Assembly: GCA_030562195.1 (NCBI GenBank)
Contig: JAUJPP010000012.1
Location: 1,178,001 to 1,242,000 of the forward strand
Source of the DNA: Nipponacmea schrenckii
Lineage: Eukaryota > Mollusca > Gastropoda > Lottiidae
Length of the DNA stretch: 64,000 nucleotides
Direction: 5' to 3'
Part shown: positions 47,101 to 62,100 of the stretch, one piece after another
How the letters are laid out: each line of letters begins with the position of its first letter
Position numbering within the stretch: position 1 is the first letter of the stretch
Made by a program: the position numbers and the translations under genes
The notes under the pieces: model-generated
The model's input: only the letters and a program-made list of their open reading frames with translations
What the model was told of the DNA's origin: nothing
The model's database searches: none

Positions 47101-50100
47101 TGTGGACGAAGAAATGCTTGGGAAAACCATTTGACTCTAATCTGCTTTGAAACGCTAAATTTAAACTCCATGTTTGATCACGTGACCAAATGACGTCATA
47201 TGAATGAAGGTGTATAAGAATTGATTTTCTATTTTATTATAAGTGAGTTAAAACTTATTTAAATTAATTCATAATGTTTTTACAAAGTGATATTTAAATC
47301 TTTTATATACATGGAATACCAAAATGCCATTATTGTTGTGGGAAATATTAAGGAATGTGGGCAAATATGCATGCATGCATACTTAACAACCACAGCGTCC
47401 GGAATTCACAAACTGGATGATCAAAAAAAAGATCAACAACATTTGAACGACATTTGTGACTTGACGTACATAACTATGGCAGTACCCTGCCAAGGGAAAT
47501 CCCGTAATAATTAGCCTAACGAGCCTTACGAGTTAATTAAGGACTTGTGGGACCATCTGGTATTTTTCCCATTCATTAGAACACCTCTTCTTTCTATTAA
47601 TATAAGTATCACCGGTCCAATTATATATATATGTATATATATGAAAATAAGGGAACCCTTCTGTAAGTGACAAACTCAATCACAAAGTGTCATCAAGGGA
47701 CATTACTTACAGCAAGTATCCTGGGTCAATTTCAAATCTTTAGTCCACTGTCCTTTTCCATCAACACACCAGCATTTATCAGAATCACACTGTTTACTAT
47801 TATACCTGCCAGTAGCATCACAGGATAGTAGTAATATATCACTGTCTTGACCCATAGACTTAGCTCTGTTCTTCTCTTTCAATTGATTACAGTACTCCAT
47901 TCTACACATGGTGTGGGTAACTACAAAAAGGCAAATTATTCATTAGGAATATACTCAAAAATAAAATTCAACAGAGGACAGAATATTGACCAAATCTTTG
48001 ATATACAACTATTACAGGCCTTGGTTTGATGTCTTCATCTAACCTTTTTTCCATACAATCCATTAGGTCTTCAGTTCCAGTAGATATATTTCATAGGAAG
48101 AAATGTAATAAACAATGCTGTTTTTTAAAGCAAAATGTTTCTGAAATATCCTAATAGTACCAGAAATAATAAATAAATGCATATAGAAGAGATATAGCCA
48201 ACCAATGTCCAAGTTTCACTGATTACACCAACTGTAATACATACAGAAACCCAGTATTGGATTATAATGATGTTTGAACTTACTGATACTACAATCAGTG
48301 ATGGTGGTATTGGACATGATGTCTACAAACACTGGTTTACATGTACATGGGTCTATACTACATAGTGCACATGGATTGCCATTGCAACTAGCCTTCTCAC
48401 AGACATCAACTGGACAAATCTTTGGTGCTTCTTGACCAGGACAAACAACAGGAGCTGAAATAACAATTATTGAATACAATTTTATTGGTCATTATAAATA
48501 ACTTTTATGCACATCATTCTAAGAGGTAGAAGAAATGAAATGAATAGAAATGAATGGAGTTTTACGTCCAACATTTCTACACCTGCTGGGTTTACAAAGA
48601 CAATAAGAGGTACAATAGTTTAAAAGATTGGGATAAAGACTTTGAAGAAATCATGTTCAACTTCAATGATAATTAAGAACATTGAATATAAAATTCGAAG
48701 ACAAAATGAGAAGCTTCTATCGTGCTAACAAATTGATTTTTATGCTTGAAGTCAAGGAAAATAACTCTAAATCCTTTCATCAAAACATCGTCAATTGAAA
48801 TTTATACATTGAAAAATGTATGCAAATCAGATCAAAATTCTAGCATCAATATTGTGCTTATGGTAAAAGTTGATCTTTTATACATACCACGACAATCTTC
48901 ATGTGGTTTAGCAGAAACAACTTTACAAATATCATCTACAATATCAAAATATCATCAAAATATCATGTATATTATAATATATGAAGCTTATAATCTACCA
49001 TTATCATAAATTCAAATTCAGATAAAGATTACATTCTCTTATAGAAGCACTGGCCCAGGTAACAAATACAAACTATAATACAGATTTCTGTTTGAAAATA
49101 AATCAACAATATGTTTTGGAAATGTAGCTTTATTAGATCTCCCATTCCTTAATAGGCGCCTATATGCAGTACTTTGCCTTTTGGGTACATTCATTTGTTA
49201 GATTTGCACAGTAAATTGTTAGGAAAATTGTTCGACTTATATACTGCAAAAAGAATCAGCTTGGCTATAAAATGCTTAAGAAAAGTAAAAGCATGGCTTC
49301 AGTCATATAGATGGCAGGGAGAACTGCTCTAACAGTACAAAAGATTTTTGTATCACATTGTCCTATGTATTTGCATATGTATCATGAAACAGTATCTTAA
49401 TTTTCTTAAGACTTTACTTACTTCCACAAGCTACTTCATGATTTGTTTTGTTTACAAATTTCACCTTACAGTCTGTAGAGCACAGATCTACTGTACAGGT
49501 AGCGTCTGGGTAATCTGGACAAAATTTATTTTGACAAACATCCAGACAGCCCATATTGATTGGAGAACCATTTGTACATACTGCAATAACAATACAGTGA
49601 ACTAAATTAATTTCATGGTGTCCTACTCCTGCGCAGATTAACAACAATTAACACCATACACTATATAGGCTACCATTTCTCCATATATCTAGCCTTGTTT
49701 GATTGCCAATTGGTGAAAATAACAACACCTATTGGACTTGAATTACTTGCTTAGTCACATGGTTGACCTTTAAGACCCTAGGCTAGTTATGGATAACAAA
49801 GCCTCACTATAGACTTGAAAAATATAAATCTTCCAAAATAAAAATCTTTTTAAGAGAATAATTAGAGAAGTTTATATTTACCTTCAGGATCAAATTGTAG
49901 ATCAAAAACTTGACCTATAAAACACAAAATCAATCATTATAACTAACAACATTTAGATAGAATAAATACCCAGACTAAAACATGTTCAATAACTCTTAGA
50001 GTATTTCTCATTTGTAGGGCTTAATTAGTGTTAAAACTTCTGTGTTTTTGAAGGAATGCTTAGAATATCTGACTACTACAGCACCTCACATACAACATAA

Positions 50101-53100
50101 TTCACTTTTTCATTTAGAATTAAAACTTTTTTATTTATTTCTTAAGTGATAATTATTCACACCTGAATTAGCTGAACATTCCTGCAGTTTTTAATTAAAA
50201 ACTAATTTTCACCTAGATGAAAATTAAATATCAAAGTAACATAATAAAAAGTGAATTATGTCATATGTGACCCACTGTAGACAATAATATCAAATAGGTT
50301 TCATCCAGAGAAACACCTTTCTTTTCTTCTTCAGTCATTATTGCCTGTAAATATTAACCAATGATTTATAGAAAGATTCTACTACCTGTTTCAGAGCAAG
50401 TCAATGGTCCTCTAGTAATAGATGTGTTAAAAATGTCTCCATCTTTGGTAACACACCAACAGTAATTGTGGTGACACTGTTTATATTCATAATTATTGTC
50501 ATTGGAACAATCAGGTACATAAACACCTTTAATATGGGGGACCTCATACTGCTCTGTTAATAATAAACAAGTACATAATATATATAGTATTAGGTTGATA
50601 CCTAGCAGAAATAAAGTGAAATTTGATACCCTGTGTATATTCACCAGTCATATAAGGCAAGTAAATAAAATCTTTTCACACAAACCAAATCTGTAACCTC
50701 AATATGTAGGCCCTATCCAATGCATGACAAAATTTGGAGCAATAATTGTATAGTAGTTGGCCCCTCAAAAAATAACCAGTTTATAGCCTTATTCTTTTTC
50801 TCTAATCAGATTAACAAATTCTGAAATAATTCAAGTTATCTATAGAGTTATCTGTTCTTGAGTGTGGTATGCCACATTCTTTTCTTAAATGTGTCTTGTA
50901 TAACAAGGATGATACAGAAGCAAAAATCCAAAGGACCTATAATAAGATAAGTTACTTACTGATACACTGGGGGGCTTGCCGACATGCTCCAGTATAACAA
51001 TCTGGGTTAGTCACTATCTGACATACCTCATTATTAGCACAGGGAATTTCCTAGATCACAGAAACAAACAACATTAGCAAAGAACCTATCAAAGAAAATT
51101 ACTTACGTACAGGGATTTCCACAAAGACAATAACATAGTACAGAGAATTTCCTAGGTCACAGAGACAAACAACATTAATACAGGGAATTTCCTAGGTCAA
51201 AGAGACATACAACATAGTACAGAGAATTTCCTAGGTCACAGAGACAAATAACATTAGTACAGAGAATTTCCTAGGTCACAGAGACAAATAACATTAGTAC
51301 AGGGAATTTCCTAGGTCACAGAGACAAATAACATTAGTACAGAGAATTTCCTAGGTCACAGAGACAAATAACATTAGTACAGGGAATTTCCTAGGTCACA
51401 GAGACAAATAACATTAGTACAGGGAATTTCCTAGGTCACAGAGACAAATAACATTAGTACAGAGAATTTCCTAGGTCACAGAGACAAATAACATTAGTAC
51501 AGAGAATTTCCTAGGTCACAGAGACAAATAACATTAGTACAGAGAATTTCCTAGTCACAGAGACAAATAACATTAGTACAGAGAATTTCCTAGTCACAGA
51601 GACAAATAACATTAGTACAGAGAATTTCCTAGGTCACAGAGACAAATAACATTAGTACAGAGAATTTCCTAGGTCACAGAGACAAATAACATTAGTACAG
51701 AGAATTTCCTAGGTCACAGAGACAAATAACATTAGTACAGAGAATTTCCTAGATTACAGAAACTAATGATATCATCACAGGGTAGTTTCCTTAATAATAG
51801 AAACTAAATATTTCATCTTAGGGAATTTCCCAGATAATAGAAACTAAATATTTCATCTAAGGGAATTTCCTAGATAATAGAAACAACAGTGTCATTGATT
51901 TCTCACTGATAATTTAAGGGAAATGTTAAAAAATCATATGTAACAGTATCTTTACTGGGAGAATCAACGGACACTTTCCTTTATTCAGACCAGAAAAAAA
52001 AACCATAATTTAAAGTTGCTTTCTTGTTAATTCTATGAACAGCATCAGAGCATGACATATTTTTCAAATATTTTCTAAAATCAACTCACCAGTCTCACCA
52101 TACAAGGACTGTCTTTTGGTGAACCTAGAGTAAATTAAAAAAAATTAAAAATTAAAACAATTATGACACTACTGGCAGTGAAATAGCTCAGTCGGTAGCA
52201 AGTTTGTTTGACAATAAAGTGCCATGGATTCAATCTTTACAAGGTAAGTAAAGTTTAAGTGGTCATATAGCTACGTTATAAGGCAACTGGCACATTCAAA
52301 ATGTTCTTACATCCACACAAAACATCATTTATCTCTATATACCCAAAGTGTTTGCAAAACATAATTCTTAATTTGTTAGACCAATGCTATCACAAGATAT
52401 TTCTGATTTCAACTTACATCTTTTATAGCATTCTTCTGGACGATCAAAACTGTTATCATTTCCACCACAACCGCCATAAATAAACTTTTCACACAGACTG
52501 GTAGCAGGGTTAAAATACCAACGTGGGATATAGGCACGACACATTCCAGTTACTGGAGGCAGGCTACACACATAATCATTGCTTTGTGTATCTGAAATTG
52601 TACAAAGATAATATAATAGTACAATGCTACTCATATGGTGTGTAAATCATTCATTATTATAGGGACATTTTTTTATAGGATTCAGATGTGCCATAGACTA
52701 CAAATTGTTTGAAATATTCTGACTTGTTTATTTTACACTGCAGTGAAGATATAGACTGAAATAGTAATTTGAATTATCTTCTTCTATAAAAACACAGGCT
52801 GATATTCTCCTGTTGATTTAACAGTCTTTTTAGTTTTCTCTGACAGGAAATATACCATTTGTCTTAAAATCTCTAAATCACTGAGACTGAGTTTCAAAAA
52901 AATTCATTTTCTTTAAAGAGCTTCAACAGATAAGAATTTTGGTTTGTTTATGAAATGATACTTTTTAATTAAAATGTTTAATTTTTAAGAATAATGATCT
53001 TTTTTCTTATGTTTTTAAAGAATAAAGTACATATAATAGCTAGCTGTCCCAAAAACTTCTCTTTTATAAGATTTGACTCACCAGCATTGGTTGGTGTAAT

Positions 53101-56100
53101 TTTCATATCAGTTCGTATAGTTTTATTACCAACCACCACAATAGGATATATATTAGTCATGTTATTAAAGGCATGTTGATATCGAGCTTTTACTGCAGCA
53201 TGACGTCTCTTCTCACACATACTCAATCCTATAAATAAACAAATATTACTGGAGACTTATATATTCAAAACTTTATTACAGCTGTAAGATAGCAGTTTAT
53301 AGCAAGTTGGTGAAATAGGATGAAAAGCTTCTGTTTTCTGTTGATAAAGCTTTTCTTTAATTCAAGAGAAATAATCTTAATTTATTTAAACACAAACAAA
53401 CCTATCAGGTTTTCAATACAATTTAATTCTTCAGGTTACAAGATTTCACATGTTAGATATAGAGACAATATCTAGAGGACTTCATCCCTTTAATTAACTT
53501 ACCTTTGGTACAGTTGACAACATTGTTATCATAATCATAGAAAACAACAGAACAACCTCCACATGGATTGACTCTACACACAGCACTAGGATAGGCAGTA
53601 CAGACAGACATCTTACATAGATCAGAACTACAACAATGGACAGATTCTCCTGCAGGACAAACTGAAAACAAATAAATTGAATTACTTCCTAATGCTCTGT
53701 AATTAGGGCTGGGTGATATTGGTTATGGTGAAATTAAGCATTTATATATCACAATATAGACATATATATACTGAAAGGCTAGAAATTAATGCATCAACAA
53801 ATTAATGCGACATGGGGTATAGAGACTAAAATGTGGGTACAAATTAATGCGACATGGGGTATAGAGACTAAAATGCGAGTACAAATTAATGCGATCCGTG
53901 ATAGGTGTCGCATTTTTTAATATCATAAAAAAGGATATGGCTTCCCGGAAGTATGACAGATGGTGCTGTATTCACCTCTAATCTTATCAATTGTTTTTTT
54001 AACGTCATTGATGACAAATCAGCTTCAAATTTAGAGATAATTATCTCGCTCGGTCTCATTCTAAATACTTGACCTATATTACCTTATTTGAAAGGGACAT
54101 AACTCCATATAGTTCACTTGGAAATATGTATTTAAAAATGCGGATACAAATTAATGCGATTGCGGATAGGTCGCATTTAACGCATTAATTGCTATCTCGC
54201 AATAATTTCTAGCCTTACAGTAATTTGTAGCCTTACAGTATCACCCTATTTCTATGAGAACTGTGCAACTTGCAGAGCAATCTTATCTACAGCTAGATGT
54301 CACGAAGTGAGCACACAAGCTTGTTAAGAAATAGTAGTTTCATCTGAAAATTGGGATTGTGTTCTCAACATGATAAGTAGTGGGTCTATGTCTTTCACTC
54401 ATTTCAGATTTTAAATGTGATCTCAAGACCAAGCTTATATAATCCACCCCAGTATCTTAACTAGATGAATGGGGGCCTGACAGTTGGGGTGACTCTCCCA
54501 GGAAATTATTTTACATCATAATTATACTCTCCCACAAACTCTGTAAGTCAATTAAATCCCTGTTAATGGAAGATTTAAAGATTTTCAAATATGCAGTTTT
54601 ATTAAATCTTTTTCAGTGATGTATATATATACCAGTTCCTATGGTAATGGAGACACGGATTCAATATTTTAACTTACTTTTTATCTCATTTGTATTGGAT
54701 GTTGGTAATGTCATGTTTGGTTTAGTTGAATTAGTCTCTAGTGTTGGATCTATAAGGCCTGGTAATGTGCTGAATTCAATCTCTGGACTTGCTTGGCCAA
54801 AATAATATGTATTACGAACTGCAACCTGAACCTTATAACCAGTAGCAGGCAGTAAACCATTAAGTTTCAATGTATTCCCTGACGTCACGTTAATTTTCAC
54901 CATATCTTTGTATCCTTGATCCTTTCTCCAATATTGTACCTAAAGAAACACATTACATATTTTACAATTGAACAAAATGTTTATATTTCACTGATAATAA
55001 TAAAACAGACACCGATGGGAGCTGACATATAGGGTGAGAAATTATTTTTTAAATAGTCTCAGCTCAATAGTCTTAGCTTGTCTTAACCTAATAGTCCTCA
55101 CCTAATAGTCCTAGCTTAAAAGTCTTAGCTCAATAGTCTTAGCTTGTCTTAACTCAATAGTCCTAGCTTAATAGTCTCAGCTCGAAGCTACTAGCTTAAT
55201 AGTCTTAGCTTGTCTAAACATAATAGTCTTAACTCAATAGTCTTGGCGTGTCTTAGTTCAATTGTCTTAGCTTAAATAGTCTTAACTCAATAGTCCTAGC
55301 TTAATACTCTTAGCTCAATGCTACTAGCTTAATAGTCTTAGCTTATTAGTCTTAGCTTCAATAGTCTTAGCTCATATGTACTGGACCCGTGTAAAACAAA
55401 GAGTTTATTATAAGTTTGTCCTGTTTTTTTTTCAGATGTAGACAAATACCCACCTGAAATCCATGGAAAATGCCTTGTATAGCTTCATCATCTGTGTTTT
55501 CAATTGGTGTCCAATTCACAATGGCAGAATTGTGGTATATCTTGTCAACACTTAAGATTTCAGGGATTACCAATGGGGCTATAAAAAGAAAATAATAATC
55601 ATAACTGAGGTCAACAGGGTTGGTAAACTGGAACATACTGCTACCTAGTCATGTTTTACTGCACTCATTTGCAGCTTTTCTTATATTGACTAGTCATATA
55701 GTATTTCACTTTATCTTTATCCAAAAACTATTTTATTTTCAGCATTTTGTAAACTTTCTATACACTATTTTATTCCAATCTTTCTATTTATATACTATTT
55801 CATACTTTTTTTTTTATTCTCTTATACTTTGAAATAGACTAGCTTCTAACAACAAGTAAAAAAAATAAAATTTTAAAATAAACTGTAAACTCACTATCTT
55901 CAAACGATTTGACTCGATATTGTTTTGCCTCCACTGGTGCATTTCCCAAGTTATTTCGAGATTTGATGAGAACAATAAAGTTACTAAAGACATTCTGAGT
56001 GGGCATCTCAAATACTCGAGAGTTTTGATCATATTGTTTCACTACCATTGACTGTTCTTTATCTCCTTCTTCATAGACATTAACAATATACCCGAAACTC

Positions 56101-59100
56101 TCATGATGGCCTTGATACAGTATGGGTACCGGCTGAAAAATAAACATTAAGTTTTTCTAATCAATGGAGTTCTTTACATCTTAATCTTTTCCACCAAATA
56201 TGCAGCATGCAATGAGAAAATTTTGCCACATTCGGCTATTATTTTCATTTCCAACTAACAAGCAATTTTAAGTGCACAGCCTCGGTTTTACCATGAGTTA
56301 TGATGTTAACAAACCCTGAATCTTCAGTATTCAACTCAACCATTTTCTAATCCAATACTATTACCCTCTTGTAAGTGCTGTGAGCCACCATTTTTACTTA
56401 TGACATCAAAATTGACACATTTTAGACACATATTAATGTAATGAAGAAAAAAAAATACAAGATATGTAAAGTGACTTGGCCAAGGAGCAAAGAAATAAAT
56501 ATACTTACTTCCCATGTAACAATCAATGCACCACGTTTGTTTGTAATGGATGTTATGTTGGTAGGATTAATTAATGGTCGAGCTGGGGGTGTAGTACATT
56601 CTACTTTCTGATCCACCATCTTACTTAAACCAACACGATTTCTGGCCTGAACAACAAAGGAATACTTCAAACCTGGATACAGGCTTATTGTTGTACCTCG
56701 AGAGTTTGGTGAAACTTCTTTAGTATACCATTTATCTGAATCATCACGTACTCGATACTGCACCAGATATTGGTCTACAGGATAGCCATTATCATTTCTT
56801 GGAGCTTCCCAAATTATTTTGGCCTCTGAATACGAACAACTGTCCGACCGAATGTATACTGAGTCTGGAACACCTATAATACCAAAATCAGACGTAAATA
56901 AAGTGAAACATTAAAAATCTGCATATTGTCTATCAGAGTTCAGTTGTTAAAATAGGGTTATTATATGCCTGTCAAATTATAGTCAACCTTGCTGAAAAAC
57001 AAATCAGTTACTAAAGATCTGTACTTCAAAACAAAACTTTAAATCTAAAACAACATATTGACACAACATTGGTAGCAGTTGATGAATTTGTGACATGAAG
57101 TATATTAATCATATAAGGGAAAGGAGGAAGTATTTAAATCACTCCTCCCGTCATATCAGATAATCTTAATAGTTAAATATATCAAAAAGGTAGTACTGAA
57201 TGATGTTTACTAGCTAACAAGTTGCACTAACCAGATCCAGGCTTGGGAATAAATCCACACTGAGCTCTTCCAGACACTGTAGTATCAGGAATCTTAGTAC
57301 CATTCTTAGTTACACACCAACATAATCCATAATTATCCATACATTGCTCTGCATTCCAGGATCCATCCATGTTACATCTGAAATTGATGACAATCCAAAT
57401 TTTTTAGCCTAATTGGGCTGAACTTTCTTCAATTTTATATATGATATGTCCCGAAAAGCAGGGCATGATGCTACTTCATCATTCTAAGTTTACTATATAT
57501 TTGTAGGTAAACAAGTCAATAAATAATCAAAGTAAATTGATGAGTTCAACTTGCTGGCTAAGAGTGACACAATAACAGTCAGATTTTATATAAAGATAGT
57601 CAAAAGCCAATACTGTTGTGGCTCTACTCCAAAATAGTTCTAAAGTTTTGGAATAATGCATGTGTCATCTCTAACTTTGTCTGGATGTTCATTGATTGAG
57701 ATATTTTTTGCATGAGATCACAAAATTAAAAAAACTGGTTCCATACTGACCTTGGTACCATCATAGTGGAACATTGTCCTATCATTTTATTACTCAGTTT
57801 CAGATTGACCATTTCTAGTTCACGGAAACAAGTTGATTTGGCATTTTCTAATATAAAATATTAAAACATGTGATGAAAGAAGGGTAAAATTATTTGTTAA
57901 TTACTGTAAGGCTAGAAATTAACGCGACATAGGGTATAGAGACTAAAATGCGAGTATAAATTAATGTGATCCGCGATAGGTGTCACATTTTTTAAAATCA
58001 TCAAAATTCTAAAGTGATTATTAAATGAAGACTTGAACAATGATCAAGATTTTATCTTTAAATAGTCAAGTGTGAAAATCTTTTGTTTTTTTTGTAACAT
58101 GATTGATTACTAATCAGCTTCAAATTTACAGATAATTACCTAATTACTTAATCCCGTCCGGTCTCAATATAAATACTTGTCACTAATGTCAGTCATATTT
58201 GAACTCCATAAAATTCACTTGGGAATATGTATTTAAAAATGCGGATACAAATTAATGCGATCGCAGATAGGTTGCATTTAACGCATTAATTTCTATCTCG
58301 CAATAATTTGTAGCCTTACAGTAAGTGAAATGAGCTTGACATCAGCCAAAAGTTTAAAAGAACAGCAATCAATTATTGTCAAATAACATCAATTTTGAGC
58401 TGACTGAAAAATCTGACTGCCCCTCAAAACAGTGGGTTCACAGTAAGGTGTCTTCGCAAGATGTATAAATGTAAGAATTCAAAGAATTTTATTTTTGTCA
58501 GAAAGTTTAAGCAACTAAAGATATAAGATTACAATTTTGCATGGAGAAGGTTAAGGTGTAATGCTATTAAGACTAGTAACTTACTAGTTGGTGTAACACA
58601 ATGTTTACCACAGTCATTAGAACAACACAGAGTTCCACCAGCACAATCAGCATCAGTTCTACATTTTACATCGCAGCTTGCATACACACTCTTTATTACA
58701 CTGGGACATTGTCCTTCTTTACAACCATCTACAGTTTAATATATACATAGTTATAAATAGACTATGAACTAATTTTTATTGAAGCACAAACTGTCATTAC
58801 ATGTAGGAAATTTTATAGTCACTGTCACAAATTTGTCTTTTGCATTTTGGCAGGTAAATTCATCGGGTTGTAAAGTAGTGTGGCAGTTTGCGAACATGTA
58901 GTAGACCGTGGGTACTCTATTTGAAACACTTGAAGGTACTTCTCCTTGAGGAGCCTTCTTCTACACATTTTTATGTTCCTGATTATAACATGCTTTTGAC
59001 AGAATTAGTTTGCATGTACATCTTTTTATCCTGGAATATTGCCCCTTGCCTCTCAGTATATATAAGTGTCACAGAAGGTCTATTCATATATATATTGCCC

Positions 59101-62100
59101 AGTAATAATTATTGTACAACTTTTTAACTGTAACAAGCTTCATTGTCTGCGTCACTAGGACACATGTTGTTATTGACTAGAATTCACATAAGGTATATAT
59201 TGGCAAACACCTTACCTGCACCACAAGAATTACAGCATTCCTCTCTTGACATGAAGTTATTATTGTTCCCAGCACAACCACCATATATAAACTCCTCACA
59301 CCGTCTAGTATCAATGTTAAAATACCAGCGTGGCATATAAGCCTTACATGGTCCAGAATCTTTTTTCATTGAACAGATATCTTGGGGTTTATCTAAAATA
59401 AAATATTTAAACCATTATACTTAGTATCTGAGCTCAAAATCAAATAATCTGTTATTTTTGGCATCAAAGCAACAACCAGGAGTATAAGAAAGAAAAGAAA
59501 GAAAGAAACAACTATATTGTATATAAGGATAACAACTTAGGTTCACAAGTCCGCCATGACAGGGATCCTTTCTACCAACTGGTCCTTGGCCAAACCTCTT
59601 GATCATTCCTGGATTATCCGTACCAATTTACAGCTGTGGCAACTGGAATTATGACTGAATATGACTTATTCAAGGTCATTGCATTATCACGAGCCAATCA
59701 AGATTAGAACTCAAGTCAAACATTTTCAATGGATTCAAGCAAATGACGTAAAGAACCAATGCTCTAACCACTGTGCTACAGAACCCAACAGTGAAAAACA
59801 GGTGTTTTCAGACAATAAAAGATATGTAAACTTCATGCTATCATTCTATGAATTTCGCTTAGACATTTGGTAGCTTCTGAACCATCATAATCTACCATTT
59901 AAAATATAGGAGCAGAACACCATTACAGTGATGTCTATTAGTAGGTTACCAACCTGGGCAGCAAGCAGCATAAACATCATTTGGAGCAATATCACAGTAA
60001 TAACCAGACGGACAGGCTGATCCTCCTCTACCACAATTATATCCTTCAAGTGCTTTCACTCCTGGTAAACAGGGTTGATCTTTATGGATTACATCTATAA
60101 AATACATATGACCATTAAACTATTAACATTGTAACACTTATTTCTAGGTTATTCTTAATAAAAGCATCAATTGTTATACAAGGTTGTCATCTTATCTCTG
60201 AGTTATATTCTGGTGAGTTTTCAATGTCACCTACAGAATCACCAAATAGGCCTATCACCAATCTCTGGGTTGTATTCTGGTGAGTTTTCAATTTCATCTA
60301 CAGAATCAGCAAATATCACCAATCTCTGGGTTATAGTCTGATGAGATTTCATGTTATTTTATTGTCACCTACAGAATCACCAAATATCACCAATCTCTGG
60401 GTTATATTCTGGTGAGTTTTCAATGTTATACTATTGTCACCTACAGAATCACCAAATATCACCAATCTCTGGGTTCTAGTCTGGTGATATTTCAATGTTA
60501 TACTATTGTCACCTACAGAATCACCAAATATCACCTATCTCTGGGTTGTATTCTGGTGTGTTTTCAATGTTATACTATTGTCACCTACAGAATCAGCAAA
60601 TATCACCAAATATCACCAATCTCTGGGTTATATTCTGGTGAGTTTTCAATGTTATACTATTGTCACCTACAGAATCACTAAATATCACCTATCTCTGGGT
60701 TATATTCTGGTGAGTTTTCAATTTCATACTATTGTCACCTACAGAATCACCAAATATCACCAATCTCTAGGTTGTCTTCTGGTGAGTTTTCAATGTTATA
60801 CTATTGTCACCTACAGAAACAGCAAATATCATCAATCTCTGTGTTATATTCTGGTGAGTTTTCAATTTCATACTACATAATCAGCAAATATCACCAATCT
60901 CTGGGTTATAGTCTGATGAGATTTCAATGTTATACTATTGTAACCTACAGAATCACCAAATATCACCAATCTCTGGGTTATATTCTGGTGAGTATTCAAT
61001 GTGATACTGTCACCTACAGAATCACCAAATATCACCAACCTCTGGGTTATATTCTGGTGAGTTTCCTATGTCATACTATTGTTACCTACAGAATCACCAA
61101 ATATCACCAACCTCTGGGTTATATTGTAACAACTTAACAGTCTACTTGAAAATATATACTGACCCTCTGAAAGGAGACATTTTTTAGCACAACTGGTCTC
61201 ACAGCATTTATAGGCTCCTGAACAATCACCATCTTCTTGACACTGGTCCTGACAATTCTTGGTCTGGGCATACATTGGAGGTTTTCTTGGACATGATCCA
61301 CTTTTAACTACAAAATTTAAACAATATCAAATCATCAGTTAAATAGAGTTTTTCATCCTCTTTTTCCACCCATTTTGTCTAATGAGAACAGCTTTGACAA
61401 AACAGCATTAATAGTACATGTACATTTTTTTTTTAAATTTCAAACTTCCTATGGATTTTTCTGAATGACATTATGATTTGTTTTGAGACCCTGAAATTCA
61501 AAATGCTTATGTGATCTTATGATCAATCACTTACTATTTTTCATACAATGGTTGTCACATTCCTCCAAGGTATAAAAACTGTTGACTTTGTGAACATCGC
61601 TGCCACATTTCGAACTGTTGTATTGGACACATTTTTGCATACCAGAATTGAAATGATATCTAGTAGTACGACATCTTTCTTCTCTTACACCTCTATCTAC
61701 TGTAATGTTACATCTGTTTTCTAGAGCTGAAAAATGCCAAAGATTTTTAAAATGACAAAAAATCAGCACGATCAATTGGTTTTTAAAAAGGAAACACTTA
61801 AAAATTCCATTTTATAAAAAAAGATTGTTTAGTCATTGTGCTATTGGTTTTCACCTCCAACAATTTTGTAATACCATGTAACATAATTAATACCTATCAA
61901 CTGACTCTCTTCTTAACATATCTTACAATAAATAATAGAAATCAAGTTTATGGTAAATTACTATTTACTAGGCCTACTACTATTTGATTTGTGTAACTCA
62001 GTGCTTTGATATTATAAATCTGTGCTGCCTTTATTCTCTGAAACCTTCTTGTATTTTACAATATAAGTCAAGATTTCTGTGTTTTTGTGCATAGATTGGA

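Noticed and set aside
60349..61137. Plus- and minus-strand frames in the 72-bp repeat
   Set aside because: They are repeat by-products within an intron of the minus-strand gene.
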